NCBI GenBank assembly: GCA_946902875.1
Contig: OX336340.1
Span: 603,501 to 667,500, forward strand
DNA length: 64,000 bases
Source: Nematopogon swammerdamellus
Lineage: Eukaryota; Arthropoda; Insecta; Lepidoptera; Adelidae
Reading direction: 5' to 3'
Made by a program: the position numbers and the translations under genes. Shown one piece after another: positions 53,424 through 64,000 of the stretch. Within the stretch, counting starts at the first letter, position 1. Every line of letters begins with the position of its first letter. The notes below the pieces were generated by a model. The model saw only the letters and a list, made by a program, of their open reading frames with translations. It made no database searches and was not told the origin of the DNA.

Positions 53424-53692
53424 TAGCTGTGCCCGCGGCTCCGCCCGCTCTCATATTTCACTTCACTGCTAACCTCATAACATAAGCCATTTAGCGTGAT
53501 AGTAAGTAGCCTATAGTTGATGGGAAGAATCAAGCTATCCGTAGAATTTTGTTTTATTAAAATCGGTTCAGTGGTTCTCGAGTTATAAGCGGACAGACAG
53601 ACATACACTCAGACACTCAGACACTCAGACACTCAGACACTCAGACACTCAGACACTCAGACAGAAAGCAGACGTTGGGTTTTATTATAGGT
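53424..53692 (-). mobile_element. GCTAG|T element (first family) with (ACACTCAG)n expansion
   Basis: Reverse of the units at 10660-11776, ending in the reverse of CGGGCACAGCTAGTG. About seven copies of the 8-bp unit ACACTCAG (53603-53660) are expanded where other copies have only a short GTCTGAGT stretch. Confidence 0.85.
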
Positions 53693-53804
53693 AAGGAAGT
53701 ATACCCACCTTTGAAATTAATATTAAAACAGTAAATTTTTGTGTTTCCGTACCCGCACGGAAGCATAAATTATGGCTTGTGTAAATGTGGTGGTATGGAA
53801 ATGT

Positions 53805-54185
53805 TTATTCCCAATGCCTCCCTTCGCCTCGGAGGTAAGAGCAAACCCTGGTACAGCCGGTACTGTGCCGATGCTATCGAGCATGGTCACGTGCTTGTGC
53901 CAGACGTGATCCAAATATATCCGAATTGAAGAAGAACTACAACCGCCTCTCCAGATCCTGCAAGAGGGCTATCGCCAGGGTTAAATTCGGGCATATCGGC
54001 AGAATTGGCGATAGGCTGAACCGGCACCCAACTGGGAGCCGTATTCTGGTCTCTCGCTAAATATGTCGAGTCGAATTTCTGCCGCTCCTCACTTCCACCT
54101 TTGCAGCGCACCGGAGGATCTCTCGCTCACTCTGCAAAATATAAAGCAGACCTTCTGGTATCTCTTTTTGCGGGGAGCTTCTCCT
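53805..54185 (+). pseudogene. LINE remnant, region before the reverse-transcriptase core
   Basis: Frames read KPWYSRYCADAIEH, then NYNRLSRSCKRAIARVKFGH, then a segment with ESNFCRSSLPPLQRT, consistent with the linker before the RT domain of a Jockey-like LINE. At least two frameshifts. Truncated on both ends. Confidence 0.7.
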
Positions 54186-55036
54186 CCATCCATACCTAGG
54201 TGTGAGAACTCCATGTCACAAGCACAGTTCCGACAGAGAACTCGGTGCGCTAGTCCGACACACTTTTTTATTCATCTAGGTATGCTTCTTTTTTATGCTT
54301 CTGTGTAAATACAGAACCCTAAAAATGCTTTTGAGCTTTTTGAAGCCTATTAAACGAGGAATCCTCTGTTCATAAGCCGAGAGCAAATCCAGTCGAACCT
54401 TGACAACCTGTACATGTGTATGTAGGTATATACAAAAGTTAAGTAAGTTGGAATCAATATCGAAACGTAAATTGTATTTTATGAAAGACTATCAACAGAA
54501 ACAATCAGCAAAGCCGGTCCTATCGCCAGCTTGTATGATAGAACATATCTCGCAATTACCTCTCCCGATAAAACCTTCGCAGCCTCACTGCACGCGGGTG
54601 GTGGCACCCCGTAGCATCGCCCACTAGTGGTCGCGCGATAAATATGTCGATTAAAATAATCGATAAATTTTAAAACAATTACAACGGCGCGGTAGGAGAC
54701 AATTTATACTCAGCGCACATCGCCCGCTCTCGCCTCCTACCCGCTAGCAGCGCAACTCGCAAACTTCCATGTTCACGTTCGCGTTGCAATAGAACACGTG
54801 TGTTGAACGCGGCGTAACGTGAGCAGGCGAGGTTAGGGTGTTCTCGAACTGCAGGAATTAATTATAGTAGGACACGATCGAGCAGATTAGAGAGGCGCAT
54901 TTGGTTCGCAGTGTGTGGGCGGCTGAGACTTACTGGACGATCGTCTGCCTCGCCCACAGATCTGAGAAGAAATGGCTAGATGCGAGGAACGCGTAGCATA
55001 TGCGCCAAGCCCGTCAAGCGCATATGTACATAACAT
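54186..55036. other. Unassigned intergenic sequence
   Basis: A short inverted pair around TCGATTAAAATAATCGA at 54644. No gene recognised. Confidence 0.35.
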
Positions 55037-55275
55037 ATTCCCTTGCCCCTTTCTAGGTGGCAGGCTCAAATTGTAGCCGACTGGGTTGATACCACCATAC
55101 TGGACGTAAGATTGCCTCATAACAGCATCGGCAGTCGGCTGTGTTCTCTAATTCAGTATAGCCAGCAATCCAAAGGGAAGTCTCCGGTATGGCACTTATC
55201 GGAGGTGATATCAGCTGGTCCGTGCATTTGCTCTGGCCCCTCTAACTCAGCTACCCACATCAGATTTCATAAAAC
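55037..55275 (+). mobile_element. tRNA-headed SINE, 5'-truncated
   Basis: TTCCCTTGCCCCTTTCTAGG to CATCAGATTTCATAAAACAA; body only. Confidence 0.85.
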
Positions 55276-56096
55276 AAAAAACAAGAATGATATTTCCACT
55301 GTGTGTCACACGGAGCCCAAAATACGTGGTTACGCCAAAGAACATTATTATTACGCAAAAAAGTTCGGCAGCGCAAAATACGCGTTGGGCTTAGGTGGCG
55401 CTAACCTTAACGGCCAAAGTTGGCCATAAGACAGAAGACATAGACACATATTTCCACGTTCTCGCAAGCTGTAGACGCCTGCCGATATGCGATCGCTTAG
55501 TGGGCGATAAACAATTGCGGCAAGTTGTTTTGTTTGGTAAGAAATTGGCGACATCGTGCAGGCTATCTAGCCATTATTTGTCGGATCTGTGGCCTCGGCC
55601 CCGCCGCCCCCGCTGCCCCGAGGGCTGCCGGACTCCATGCCTCGTGCTGCGGTTCCAAAACTCTCCGCTATAACCTAACGAGAATGCAATAGCGGGTTTG
55701 TGTAGGTACCTACTCTCTCTTTACGCCGAACAACAATTCCGGATTTTTAAAATTCTGTCTGAAATTGTCGCAATTTTTGGGCTTGAATTGTTCTTTGCGG
55801 TTGCGTTGGGTTTTCGCTTCCGGACAAAGGATTAATTTACCGGCACACACTTTGTCTACGGGCCGCGGCGGCGGTAGGATTATCTATCTATTATTTAATT
55901 TAGATTTCCGTGCAATTTGTCACTGATTAACGTGCGTACCTAAGCCCTTTTCCAAATGTTTAAACGTGAGTTTAATAATTATTATTGGGAGCTACAGTTC
56001 GAATAATTCTGTTTAGATTTGTTTTTAAGAATGTGTTTACATTCTTGATTTACTTAATTGTAATTTAGAGGTTGAGCTAGCATTTTACGCGGAAAC
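55276..56096. other. Unassigned intergenic sequence
   Basis: A 92-codon open stretch at 55395-55673 has no recognisable domain. No repeat copies. Confidence 0.35.
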
Positions 56097-56262
56097 AAAG
56101 CCAGTCAGCGTGTAAGCGTCTACAGCTGGACATACGCCTCCCCAATTTTCCTCCAACGGTACGGAACTACTGCTTTCCGCCGACGAACTTGATGTCGTCG
56201 TCCCAGCTGAGGATGGTCTTCCCACACTCCGTTTTCCTGTCCACGGCTTCCTGGGGGCTAAA
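56097..56262 (-). pseudogene. RTE-type LINE 3' remnant
   Basis: CAGTCAGCGTGTAAGCGTCT, GACATACGCCTCCCCAATTT, and GAACTTGATGTCGTCGTCCC in the order expected for the reverse of the RTE end. Confidence 0.75.
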
Positions 56263-56561
56263 AACTCAACAGAACGACGTAATGACATCTAAACTCGACA
56301 TAATACCTAAAGGTATTCTCTGCCACGCACCTCTAAAGATTTTATTGGATGCGTTGAGTGACGCTCGGTTAGCGACATAACAGCGGGCGCGGGCGTACAT
56401 ATTGTTTTTCACGATCACGAATGCATCCAATCAGTCCGTCGATACACAGCTGAGATAAGGGAAACGATTTGAACGCGCGGATGCGAACTGCGATAGCTTT
56501 TAATTAAGTATCCTATGGCGCGTGCGAAACGAAAAGCCGACTAAGTTTTGAAATGAAATAC

Positions 56562-56660
56562 AATGAAAATATACTTTATTGCACAAAAAGTGACAAAAGG
56601 CGGACTTAAAGCCTAAGGGCATTATCTGCCAGTCATACCTGGGATTGTGAGTAGGGTAGA
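56562..56660 (-). mobile_element. LINE 3' end fragment
   Basis: 'actttattgcacaaaaag' and 'aaaggcggacttaaagcc': the reverse of a GCAATAAAGT tail with the 'aagtccgcctt' block also seen at 525 and 5380. Confidence 0.5.
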
Positions 56661-56829
56661 TGGGTAGTGCGGAAAATTGAATGAGAGATTTTTTTTTAAG
56701 GGGTTAAAAATAAACAATAAAACATAGATAATAGTAATAAACACAACTAAATACATTCGTGACATACATAAATAAAAGTTCAAGTTTTGTTAGGTAAATA
56801 AATCAAATTCACGACAACCGAGGCTTTAA

Positions 56830-57203
56830 CCGGCGGGTGTCCGAGTGGTTTGAGCATCGGCTTCTCATGCGAGAGGTGCGATGTTCGAATTCGGTCTGCG
56901 TGTACCAATGAGTTTTTTCTGACGAAAAAAATTACGTGCGGTACGGTGAAGCAGCAAGTGTAAAAATACACCTGCTGCTTACTAGGTGGTAGGCTCAACT
57001 TGTAGCCGACTGGGGCGGTACCACTATACTGCATGTAAGATAGCCGCATAGCAGCCTCAGTTGTGTTCTCCTCTGGTCCAGTATAGCCAACAATCCAGGG
57101 GTCTCCGGTATGGCACCTACCTTCTAGGAGGTGATATTGGCTGGTCGGAGAATATTGTGCTTTGGCCCCTCCGACTCAGCCACCCATACAGGATTACATA
57201 AAA
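56830..57203 (+). mobile_element. tRNA-headed SINE with internal deletion
   Basis: CGGCGGGTGTCCGAGTGGTT head, B-box variant ATGTTCGAATTCGG. The middle is rearranged (a small inverted piece, 56940-56980) and the GTAAAACTGTAGG segment is lost. Body to CATACAGGATTACATAAAAA. Confidence 0.85.
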
Positions 57204-57325
57204 AAAGCAGAATAATCAGCGTTGTGCTGATATAACTCAGATAAATTACTGCGCAACAGCGACCATCACGTCTAACAAATTATTAGGACAAGATAACTAT
57301 TAAGCAGCAAGTAAGGCACGAAGAC
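57204..57325 (-). mobile_element. Family C 3' fragment
   Basis: Reverse of the family C end: GCAGAATAATCAGCGTTGTG and CAAGATAACTATTAAGCAGC. Abuts the SINE poly-A. Confidence 0.75.
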
Positions 57326-57329
57326 TAAC

Positions 57330-57635
57330 AGTTCCCGGAAGCAAAATATAATGCGTGTCGAGCTTTGGAAAGAGACCATCAGGTTGGAGAGCGTCGTCCC
57401 TGTCGCACGAATTGGCAAGTCTCTGTGCGACCGGGACGGCGGCGCTCTACAACAGGATTTTTTTTTTTTTATGGAACCTGACACGGTTGGCTACATCACC
57501 TACAACATCCGTGATGTCAGCCCAAAACACAGGGTGAACTAGGTGCCATGTCAGTGCTTCCCTTCATTTCATGTCGGCTACACGAAAAAGGATTGTCTCT
57601 TTCTATAGCTCGACGCACATTATTTTCCGGGGTGT
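57330..57635. mobile_element. Palindromic MITE-like element interrupted by SINE fragment
   Basis: ATAATGCGTGTCGAGCTTTG at 57349 and its inverted partner CTATAGCTCGACGCACATTA near 57610 enclose a shared-body SINE fragment (57459-57592, minus strand). AGGATT flanks the insert on both sides, a probable target duplication. Confidence 0.78.
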
Positions 57636-57814
57636 ACATCTTGTCTTTATCACTTAGCCGCCTATCGCGACACTCTACCAAAGCGACGCAAGTATAGTAT
57701 TTTTACTAAAATAAGAAAATTATCGCCATTTAGAGAAAGACGTGCTTACCTTTTAAGAGAGGTAATTTTTTGATTACCTCCTTAATTAAAAATTTCGCTA
57801 AGAACCATCCTGGT

Positions 57815-57955
57815 TAAACTAGCTTTCCAATGAAAAAAAAGGCCGCACCCAAATCGGTCCATCCGTTTGGGAGCTAACATGCCACAGACATACAGACAGA
57901 CGAAGGCGTCAAACTTATTACACCGCTCCTTTTGCGCTGGGGATTAAAAAAATTA
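57815..57955 (+). mobile_element. Short interspersed element, second copy
   Basis: AAATCGGTCCATCCGTTTGG and the CGTCAAACTTATTACACC block to GGGGATTAAAAA match the insert at 8433-8582. Confidence 0.6.
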
Positions 57956-58372
57956 AGCAGTTCAATAAAAACTAAAATGTTTGCAGTTACTCCTGTAACT
58001 TAACCGCAAGTGTAATCGCAGCTTCTCTCTCTCTCTCTCTGTTCGTTCCTAGACACTCGCTCTGTGTGTAAGGTGAGCGCTGCGCGGGTGTGTACCACCG
58101 GTGTGTGGGTGCCCGTGGATCTTGCCGTTACCGTTAAGAGAGCGGAGGGCGCATGTGTTACAAGCGACGGCATTATGCAAACGTGCGTTTAAGCCCCGCT
58201 TACCTTCCAACTCACACGCGTTCGGGTCGAACCTAAGCCACCCTAATGAGATCCGTCGACCGGCGACGCCCCGCGCCGCGCCCGCCTCCCCGCAGCCGAA
58301 ATAGCACGAGAAATCGGAGATTGTGGCTGCTCGGAAGTGGAGATAGGGAAGTTTCTAAACATCTTAAAATAT
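57956..58372. other. Unassigned sequence with (TC)n run
   Basis: (TC)n at 58024-58040; GC-rich after 58070. No gene recognised. Confidence 0.35.
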
Positions 58373-58552
58373 CCACCGCACTGAATGAAAGGTCGGTCGA
58401 AACGGATATATAAATAGTTTGTGTTTTCAGTTCAGTTCATTGTAGCTGGGACGACCGAAGGGAAGTACTGACGTGGCACCTAGTTCACCTGCTGTGTGAC
58501 ATCACGGATGTTGTAGGCGATGTAGCCAACCGTATCAGTTTCCATAAAAAAA
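58373..58552 (+). mobile_element. Shared-body SINE, 5'-truncated
   Basis: CCACCGCACTGAATGAAAGG to CAGTTTCCATAAAAAAA with a deletion in the CACCCGGTGTTATGGG region. Confidence 0.85.
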
Positions 58553-58911
58553 AAACTGTGACTAGGATTTTGCAGGTAAAATACCATGAACTTTTGTAAT
58601 TTCACGATACAAAAATAATAAAAAGATTTGTAAAATACGATAAGATTGCAAGCATTATCTTTAAGCCTCCATATTTCATTACAATCCCTATTGTGCATGC
58701 ACAACCTATCACATCACGCTTATACCAGACGGCATATAACTTGGACCAGTGCAGTATCCGATTTTAGGGTATCTTTGGTGGAGGGCGCGGGATGCGACGG
58801 TGGGGAAAGCGCCTTCACACCGAGTGATTGGTTGACCAGTCGCCCGCCACCCTCCGCACCGCGCGAAAGCCAACCGATTTCGATGATTTTTTTATGTTGG
58901 AAATGGACTTC
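58553..58911. other. Unassigned intergenic sequence
   Basis: Nothing recognised. Confidence 0.35.
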
Positions 58912-58950
58912 ATGATGTAGCCAACCGTGTCAGTTTCCATAAAAAAAATC
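58912..58950 (+). mobile_element. SINE 3' terminal fragment
   Basis: GATGTAGCCAACCGTGTCAG plus TTTCCATAAAAAAA only, a severely truncated insertion. Confidence 0.75.
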
Positions 58951-58994
58951 TTCAGGGGTTGAAGTCGGTTTTTAACTAAAATGAGTTGTATTAT

Positions 58995-59095
58995 TAGATT
59001 AGAATAGAATGGCGTTTATTTCCTCTTCACATCAGTAATACAGTAGGTGCATTATACACTAAGAGGCTAAGAGGCTAAGAGGAAAAGGGAGCCAG
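58995..59095 (-). mobile_element. LINE 3' end fragment
   Basis: 'agaatagaatggcgtttatt' resembles the reverse of an ATTCTATTCT tail. Weak assignment. Confidence 0.4.
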
Positions 59096-59309
59096 CTCAG
59101 CTTGTATGCCGCGGCTCCCTCGCGATGATAGTGGCGCAGCGCTGATCTTCCGCTGGTCCCAACACACGTAAGCATACAACATTGCAAAATAACGTCAGCT
59201 ATCACCACGTAAAATCATTTAACAATCACACGCACATAAAACACACTAAAAACACGACATAACTTTTCTAGTAGGAAAAAAAAGAACATTTGGATTTACA
59301 AATGATCAA

Positions 59310-59365
59310 AGAGTTTGTATTACGTCGCTGCGCTCCTTCAGCGACGTAATACAAACAAACTCTTT
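59310..59365. repeat. 21-bp hairpin
   Basis: AGAGTTTGTATTACGTCGCTG (59310-59330) is inverted at 59339-59365 with one extra 4-bp step. Confidence 0.88.
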
Positions 59366-59645
59366 GCAAATGATAAAAAAAATTGTGACAAGTTCGAGTG
59401 CAGTCTAACTGCCATATGAATGATCAATAAATAATACAATAAAAAACAATACAATCAAGAAAACAACAATACAATTAATAAAACAACCAAAACAGCAATA
59501 CAATAAATAAATTTAAAAATTTAAAAACACGATCCCGGTCATAAATATACCTACGTATTGTAAATTAATATTACTTTATTCATATCAGCCATTTATTTTA
59601 CACCGACTTCATATTAGATTTTATATTTTAATTATTTAAGTTATT
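59366..59645. other. AT-rich sequence
   Basis: A-rich 'acaatacaataaa'-type simple sequence. Nothing else. Confidence 0.4.
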
Positions 59646-59710
59646 TGTATCGATGTCGAAAATAATAATGGTGTTGTTACAACATCATTATTATTTTCAA
59701 CATCGATACA
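59646..59710. repeat. 30-bp hairpin, 5-nt loop
   Basis: Arms 59646-59675 and 59681-59710 pair at about 28 of 30 positions (TGTATCGATGT and AAAATAATAATG blocks). Confidence 0.9.
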
Positions 59711-59727
59711 ACTTGTATATTACCATC

Positions 59728-60049
59728 TGTACCGTGTGGGGCCGGTACTTTAAAAGAATAGCCCCACTGCATCTCTCCCCGTGTATGTCGTAAAAGGCGA
59801 CTAAGGGATATGACTGCCTTCTTATATTACTAGGTGGTAGGGTTTAACCCACCCGGGTTGGTACCTCCGCTCTGAATGAAAGGTCGGTCGAAACGGCTAT
59901 GTAAATAGTTTGTGTTTTCCGTCCAGTTCAGTGTAGCCGGCACGACCGAAGGGAAGCACTGACGTGGCACCAAGTTCACCCGGTGTTATGGGCTGACATC
60001 ACGGATGTTGTAGGTGATGTGGCCAACCGTGTCAGTTTCCATAAAAAAA
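59728..60049 (+). mobile_element. SINE, 'GGGGCC-head' family, full length
   Basis: TGTACCGTGTGGGGCCGGTA to GTCAGTTTCCATAAAAAAA; the closest match to 3870-4198. Confidence 0.92.
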
Positions 60050-60604
60050 TAACAACATTTTGATTTAACTTAGGATTTCCTTTCGGAATTTTTACTAAAA
60101 TTTACTATAGTTGCATTTGTGTGTATATAGGTAGGTGTGTCTACATAAGCAAATATTTATTTCTGCTGACTGGTGACACTATAAATATGCAGAATCACAG
60201 CGCAGTAATAAAGTTGTGGCGGTAAAGTTTTATGAAGGTCGTTTGTGGAGGGGCGGGGCGGGGCGGGGTGGGCGCGGTAACGGAGAAGCGAGGGCGAGAG
60301 GGGAGGGCATATCAAATATTTATTATAGGAAGGTAGGATGTAAACGGTGAGGCGTCCGTGTATCGCCTCTACGTGCTGATCTCTTTAGAAGAAAATTGTC
60401 ATCCGAGGGTTGCTCGGCGAAAATCACTAACAATTTAATCTAAAAAAATCATCAAAATAACTAACGCAGTAATATGTATTCCTACCCTAACCTTAGAACC
60501 TTACATGAGGTGCTGGGTCACCTCAGGGCGCTTTGATTTTTTATTTCTGTTTGTATGATAGCCACAGATTTGAGTGTCCGTGTATTTTAGTTGACTGCCT
60601 ATAC
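60050..60604. other. Unassigned sequence with G-rich run
   Basis: 60248-60275 is (GGGGC)n-like with G-quadruplex potential. No gene recognised. Confidence 0.4.
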
Positions 60605-60765
60605 AGGGTGTTTCAGGGTAGGGTTTCGTAACTTCAGAGTCCGAAATGGGTTCATATTTGAAGACGGAAAGCTCTGATACTTTTTCCCAGATTCGGTCAT
60701 TTTATAGTACTTTTTGGTAAAAATTGTTTCATCGAGGTTTGGTGGACGACGTCCGCCTTGATTAA
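60605..60765 (-). repeat. Interspersed repeat shared with 38660-38830
   Basis: 'gtgtttcagggtagggtttc' to 'aggtttggtggacgacgtcc', reverse of the copy at 38660. Confidence 0.75.
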
Positions 60766-60904
60766 ATAAAAATCAAATGACTGACTTACATACTTAACTA
60801 GTAGAATTGAACTGCATGTAGGTAAATTTCAAAAACTGAATGACATCCAAAAGAGAAAAGGGGACTGGACTAGGTCATTGCGCTCCCTAGAACTGGGGCC
60901 GGTA

Positions 60905-60947
60905 CTGTACCGTGTTGGGCCGGTACTTTAAAAGAATAGCCCCATTA
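60905..60947 (+). mobile_element. GGGGCC SINE-head fragment
   Basis: GTACCGTGTTGGGCCGGTAC and AAAAGAATAGCCCCATTA; only the first ~40 bp of the head. Confidence 0.75.
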
Positions 60948-61029
60948 CAATTTTTAGACCTCCCGTCCCGACCAGCCCTTCAGTCCATTCTTCATATCCA
61001 TGTGGGGAGGTTTTTTTTGTATTGAAAGC

Positions 61030-61160
61030 GCGACATATGGCGGCGAGCCACCCATAAGGTGTCTAATGACGCCCGTGGACATTCGGTCGTATGCGGAGGT
61101 TCCGAATGCCATGCCGGCCTGACAGGTGCCCATTCACGCCCCTATTGAAGGACCCGAGAC
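61030..61160 (+). repeat. Interspersed repeat related to the 15.7-kb duplication
   Basis: 'ccacccataaggtgtctaat', 'gacattcggtcgtatgcg' and 'aatgccatgcc' match the reverse of 15735-15845. Confidence 0.65.
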
Positions 61161-61854
61161 GAATACTACGATCGCCATTATCTTTCCATTATTCTATGAG
61201 AGTGCGGGCTGTAGTGATATTTTTCATATACCTACGGGTACAAAATAAACGTTTCATCGTAAACAAATGGATAAACCTCTTCAGCACAATTTTAACTTAC
61301 CGCGTCTCAAAAGACTCCGCGAAATATTTATCGTGCAATATCCTCGACACAAAGTGGGCTTTCAAAGGGAAAGGGCTGAAATCCCTCGCGATATTTGAAT
61401 ATCTTGTTAGCGGGCGAGACACAGTGCTGGCTGAACGAAAAAATAACTCAATTTGCGAATATCAGTATATAGGAGCCGAGTCCTCCTCGTATTCTCTATC
61501 TATGAGATAAAATAAACAGAAAGAACCATGTCAAATTAATGACTTTTCTAAAGACCAATGATAACTATCCGCCACTGGAATAAGTGATCGTTTGACAAGG
61601 TACAGCAGATGCATCTACGGTTTTAGAAGTTGTACAAGCGGGTGGAGTGGTAGTTTGTGTTCAATACATTTCGCCAGGCCAGAGCGACTTTGCTCGGACC
61701 TTACGCTCATAAAGGCGCGTGCACATATTCGCAACGCAACATTTGCAATAAATGTTGCAACATATTCGGAAAGTGTTGATCACAGTGCGAGTATTCTTTC
61801 GTTATAGTCTCCTTATCATCCATTCTGGAAAAATAACCGAGCCCTCGAAACATT
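61161..61854. other. Unassigned intergenic sequence
   Basis: An open stretch ending at 61510 starts inside the previous repeat and has no recognisable domain. Confidence 0.35.
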
Positions 61855-62190
61855 ATTTTCCCAATCCTTGCCACTATACTTCTTTCAGACCAAAGCGCTC
61901 TCGCACTACACTATTTCTCAATCTATCTTTCATTGTAACTCCACACATACTCCTCAACGCGCGCTTTTCCACAGCATTAATACTGATTTCATGCTTCGTC
62001 TGCCATGCCCAACTTTCACTCCCGTACATCAGTGTAGGGGCCAGCCACTCCACCATGGACAGCCAAGTGTGCTCTAGTAGGCATACATTGGCTGCTCATA
62101 ATAGCGTGCAACGCCCCATTCACCTGATTGCTGGCTTTCACTCCCTTTTCCACATTTTATTCACACTGTCCATCCCGCGTCATATTTGTT
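61855..62190 (-). pseudogene. LINE reverse-transcriptase C-terminal remnant
   Basis: Minus strand, in two frames: NQVNGALHAIMSSQ then LAPTLMYGSESWAWQTKHE and RALRSMCGVTMKDRLRNSV. The YGSESW and RALRSM..V..(K/D)R patterns are typical of the region after the RT domain in some LINE ORFs. One frameshift near 62060. Confidence 0.78.
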
Positions 62191-62194
62191 GTTA

Positions 62195-62330
62195 GTTTGT
62201 GTTTTTCGTCCAGTTCAGTGTAGCCGGCACGACCGAAGGGAAGCACTGACGTGGCACCAAGTGTTATGGGCTGACATCACGAATGTTGTAGGTGATATTG
62301 CCAACAGTGTCAGTTTCCATAAAAAAAAAA
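62195..62330 (+). mobile_element. Shared-body SINE, 5'-truncated
   Basis: TTTGTGTTTTTCGTCCAGTT to CAGTTTCCATAAAAAAAA. Confidence 0.85.
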
Positions 62331-62559
62331 TCCCAGATATACAAGTATTTTAGTTACTTACGAATAATCAACCCATGCTGCAGTTGGATTGTATGTTGTG
62401 TTCAACACTTTACATTTTACTGAGAGTAAGCTGATTTTACAGGATAATGTTATGGATGTCGATCTTCAAAGGGATTACAGAAAATACTTGTAAAAAAGTA
62501 TTTTGCAAATATTATGCAGTGGGACTATTATTTTTAGGATTCCGTAACAAAATTGTTTT
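62331..62559. other. Unassigned intergenic sequence
   Basis: Nothing recognised. Confidence 0.35.
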
Positions 62560-62945
62560 TATGTAATCCGGTATGGGTGCCTGAGTCAGTGGGGCCAAGC
62601 TCACGCTCGTAATAGTCAATATCACCTCGGATCGTCGATAGTCAATATCATATCGGAGACTATCCTGGATTGCTGGGCTATACTGAACTAGAGAAGAACA
62701 CAACCGAGGCTGCTATCATTCATCCAGTACGGTGGTATCACCCCAATCGGTTACCATTAAGCCTACTACCTAGCACAAGGGAAGGGACCTACAGTTTTAC
62801 ACCGGTTTCTAACAAAGAAGCAGCACGTGTAGGTATGCACGTAAATTCCGTCAGAAAAAACTCATTGGTACACGCTGGTTGGATTCGAACCTCGGACCTC
62901 TCGCATGAGAAGCCGACGTCCAGACCACTCGGCCACCCGCCGTTC
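62560..62945 (-). mobile_element. tRNA-headed SINE, full length, diverged
   Basis: From TTATGTAATCCGGTATGGGT to the head ending GACCACTCGGCCACCCGCCG; B box (reverse) GGATTCGAACC is intact. The internal hairpin is decayed. Confidence 0.9.
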
Positions 62946-63706
62946 AAAAAAAGAACCCTTATAGTACAACTCCGTTGCTTAGAAAGTTGAAACAGATGCT
63001 TATCAAAAGCCCAATGTCAACAACAAAAGGGTGCTGAACTTTTGGTGCGATTTGGGACACGATGTACCTACCTACATTTATCTTATGTATAGTATACCTA
63101 CACCAATTTTAATATATGTTTTGCAATTTGCAACGCAGGAGACATGGCCAAATAAGTGTTCGGTGGGCCAAACCAACCGACCAAGTTTCCATACATATAT
63201 TCATCAATTCAACACCACATTCCGAATCGCTCGAGGATCGCCCGCGACCAGTTTTTGTGAGAAGGCGTTCGAAAAGTGCTGCCAAGTCGCTGCTCTGAAG
63301 CGCGTCACAGACGACGAAGATATAATATTATTTTCCATAAAGTCACATGGGGCACGAGCCCAGGGCTCGATGAGGACCCCAAAGTGCGAACGTCTCAGTT
63401 TACACCGAAAAAGAGGAGCTAAATTTGTAGTGTATTTTACTAAGATTTGCCGTTAAAATTTCTAAATTGAATGCAAATTTGAAACCAAATGAGGAAAGGA
63501 AAGATCTGCAGAACCGATTGGTAGGTACGCGTCCGCGGTAAGTCCAGCGTGTATGGATGGCGGTAAGTCCAGGTGACTGCTGATTCGCGAAGCAGTATGT
63601 ATTGCTGTAAGTTGATTGGTGATTGGAAGAAGATTTGTTGGCGACATCGTACTGTCACGACTGTCATACAAAGCGCTCCTGATAGACATTTCATATCTAT
63701 GCTTAC
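62946..63706. other. Unassigned sequence with a family D fragment
   Basis: 63495-63540 contains 'agatctgcagaaccgattgg' matching the family D body. An open stretch at 63031-63456 on the plus strand has no recognisable domain or splice-supported context. Confidence 0.4.
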
Positions 63707-64000
63707 GTTTTTTTTTTATGGCAACTGACACGGTTGGCTACATCACCTACAACGTCCGTGATGTCAGCCCATAACACCGGGTGAACTAGGCGCCATGTCA
63801 GTGCTTCCCCCTTTGATTGTGCCGGCTACACTGAACTGGTCGGAAAACACAAACTATTTACATAGCCGTTTAGACCGACGTTTCATTCAGTGCGGTGGTA
63901 CCAACCCGGGCGGGTTAAACCCTACCACCAAGTAAGATTAGGAGGGAAGGGACCTACAGTTTTACGAGGAATCCGAACCTCGGTCAGCTTCCAACGGTCA
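63707..64000 (-). mobile_element. tRNA/5S-headed SINE, cut by window end
   Basis: T-run, TATGGCAACTGACACGGTTG, shared body and AACTGTAGG up to the B-box-like arm (CGAGG/CCTCG stem). The 5S-like core and A box lie beyond the window. Confidence 0.9.

Noticed and set aside
61091..61510. 139-codon plus-strand frame as a possible gene
   Set aside because: Its first part is the interspersed repeat at 61030-61160, and the rest has no recognisable domain.
63031..63456. 141-codon plus-strand frame as a possible gene
   Set aside because: No recognisable motif and no start or splice evidence; length is compatible with chance in this composition.

Overview
This is non-coding-rich nuclear DNA of an insect, almost certainly a moth or butterfly. 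Only one convincing host gene is present. Most of the rest is interspersed repeats of types familiar from Lepidoptera: Pol III SINEs with poly-A tails, 5'-truncated LINEs of several clades, short elements ending GCTAG|T, palindromic MITEs, and tandem arrays. I made no database comparison, so family names are descriptive.

Layout. 0.8-2.0 kb: an 80-bp satellite. 2.2-3.2 kb: the 3' part of a LINE with a restriction-like endonuclease. 3.9-9.7 kb: SINEs, RTE-type LINE remnants and LINE tails. 10.7-11.8 kb: a four-unit tandem array of a GCTAGT-ending element. 12.4-17.3 kb: a palindromic MITE, LINE tails, and a 1.3-kb LINE fragment carrying reverse-transcriptase motifs. 17.6-27.4 kb: SINEs and hairpins. 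27.5-30.7 kb (minus strand): a three-exon carboxylesterase-family gene of 555 codons with intact splice sites. Its nucleophile serine and catalytic histidine are both replaced. 32.9-41.5 kb: a large inverted duplication (arms about 2.4 kb, one arm interrupted by a 1.1-kb terminal-inverted-repeat element). 41.5-64 kb: further SINE, LINE, MITE and minisatellite material without a recognisable host gene.

The SINEs appear modular. Two families with different Pol III heads share the same body, and that body is preceded by a T-arm-like hairpin whose stem covaries between copies. One head is tRNA-like. The other combines a tRNA-like A box, a 5S-rRNA-like core and a B-box-like arm. A third head of unknown origin is found on this same body and also on an unrelated body. 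With the pseudo-esterase, this modular set is the most interesting content of the window.

Limits: boundaries of repeats are read by eye from copies within the window and may be off by several bases. Apparent short reading frames inside repeats were not annotated as genes.
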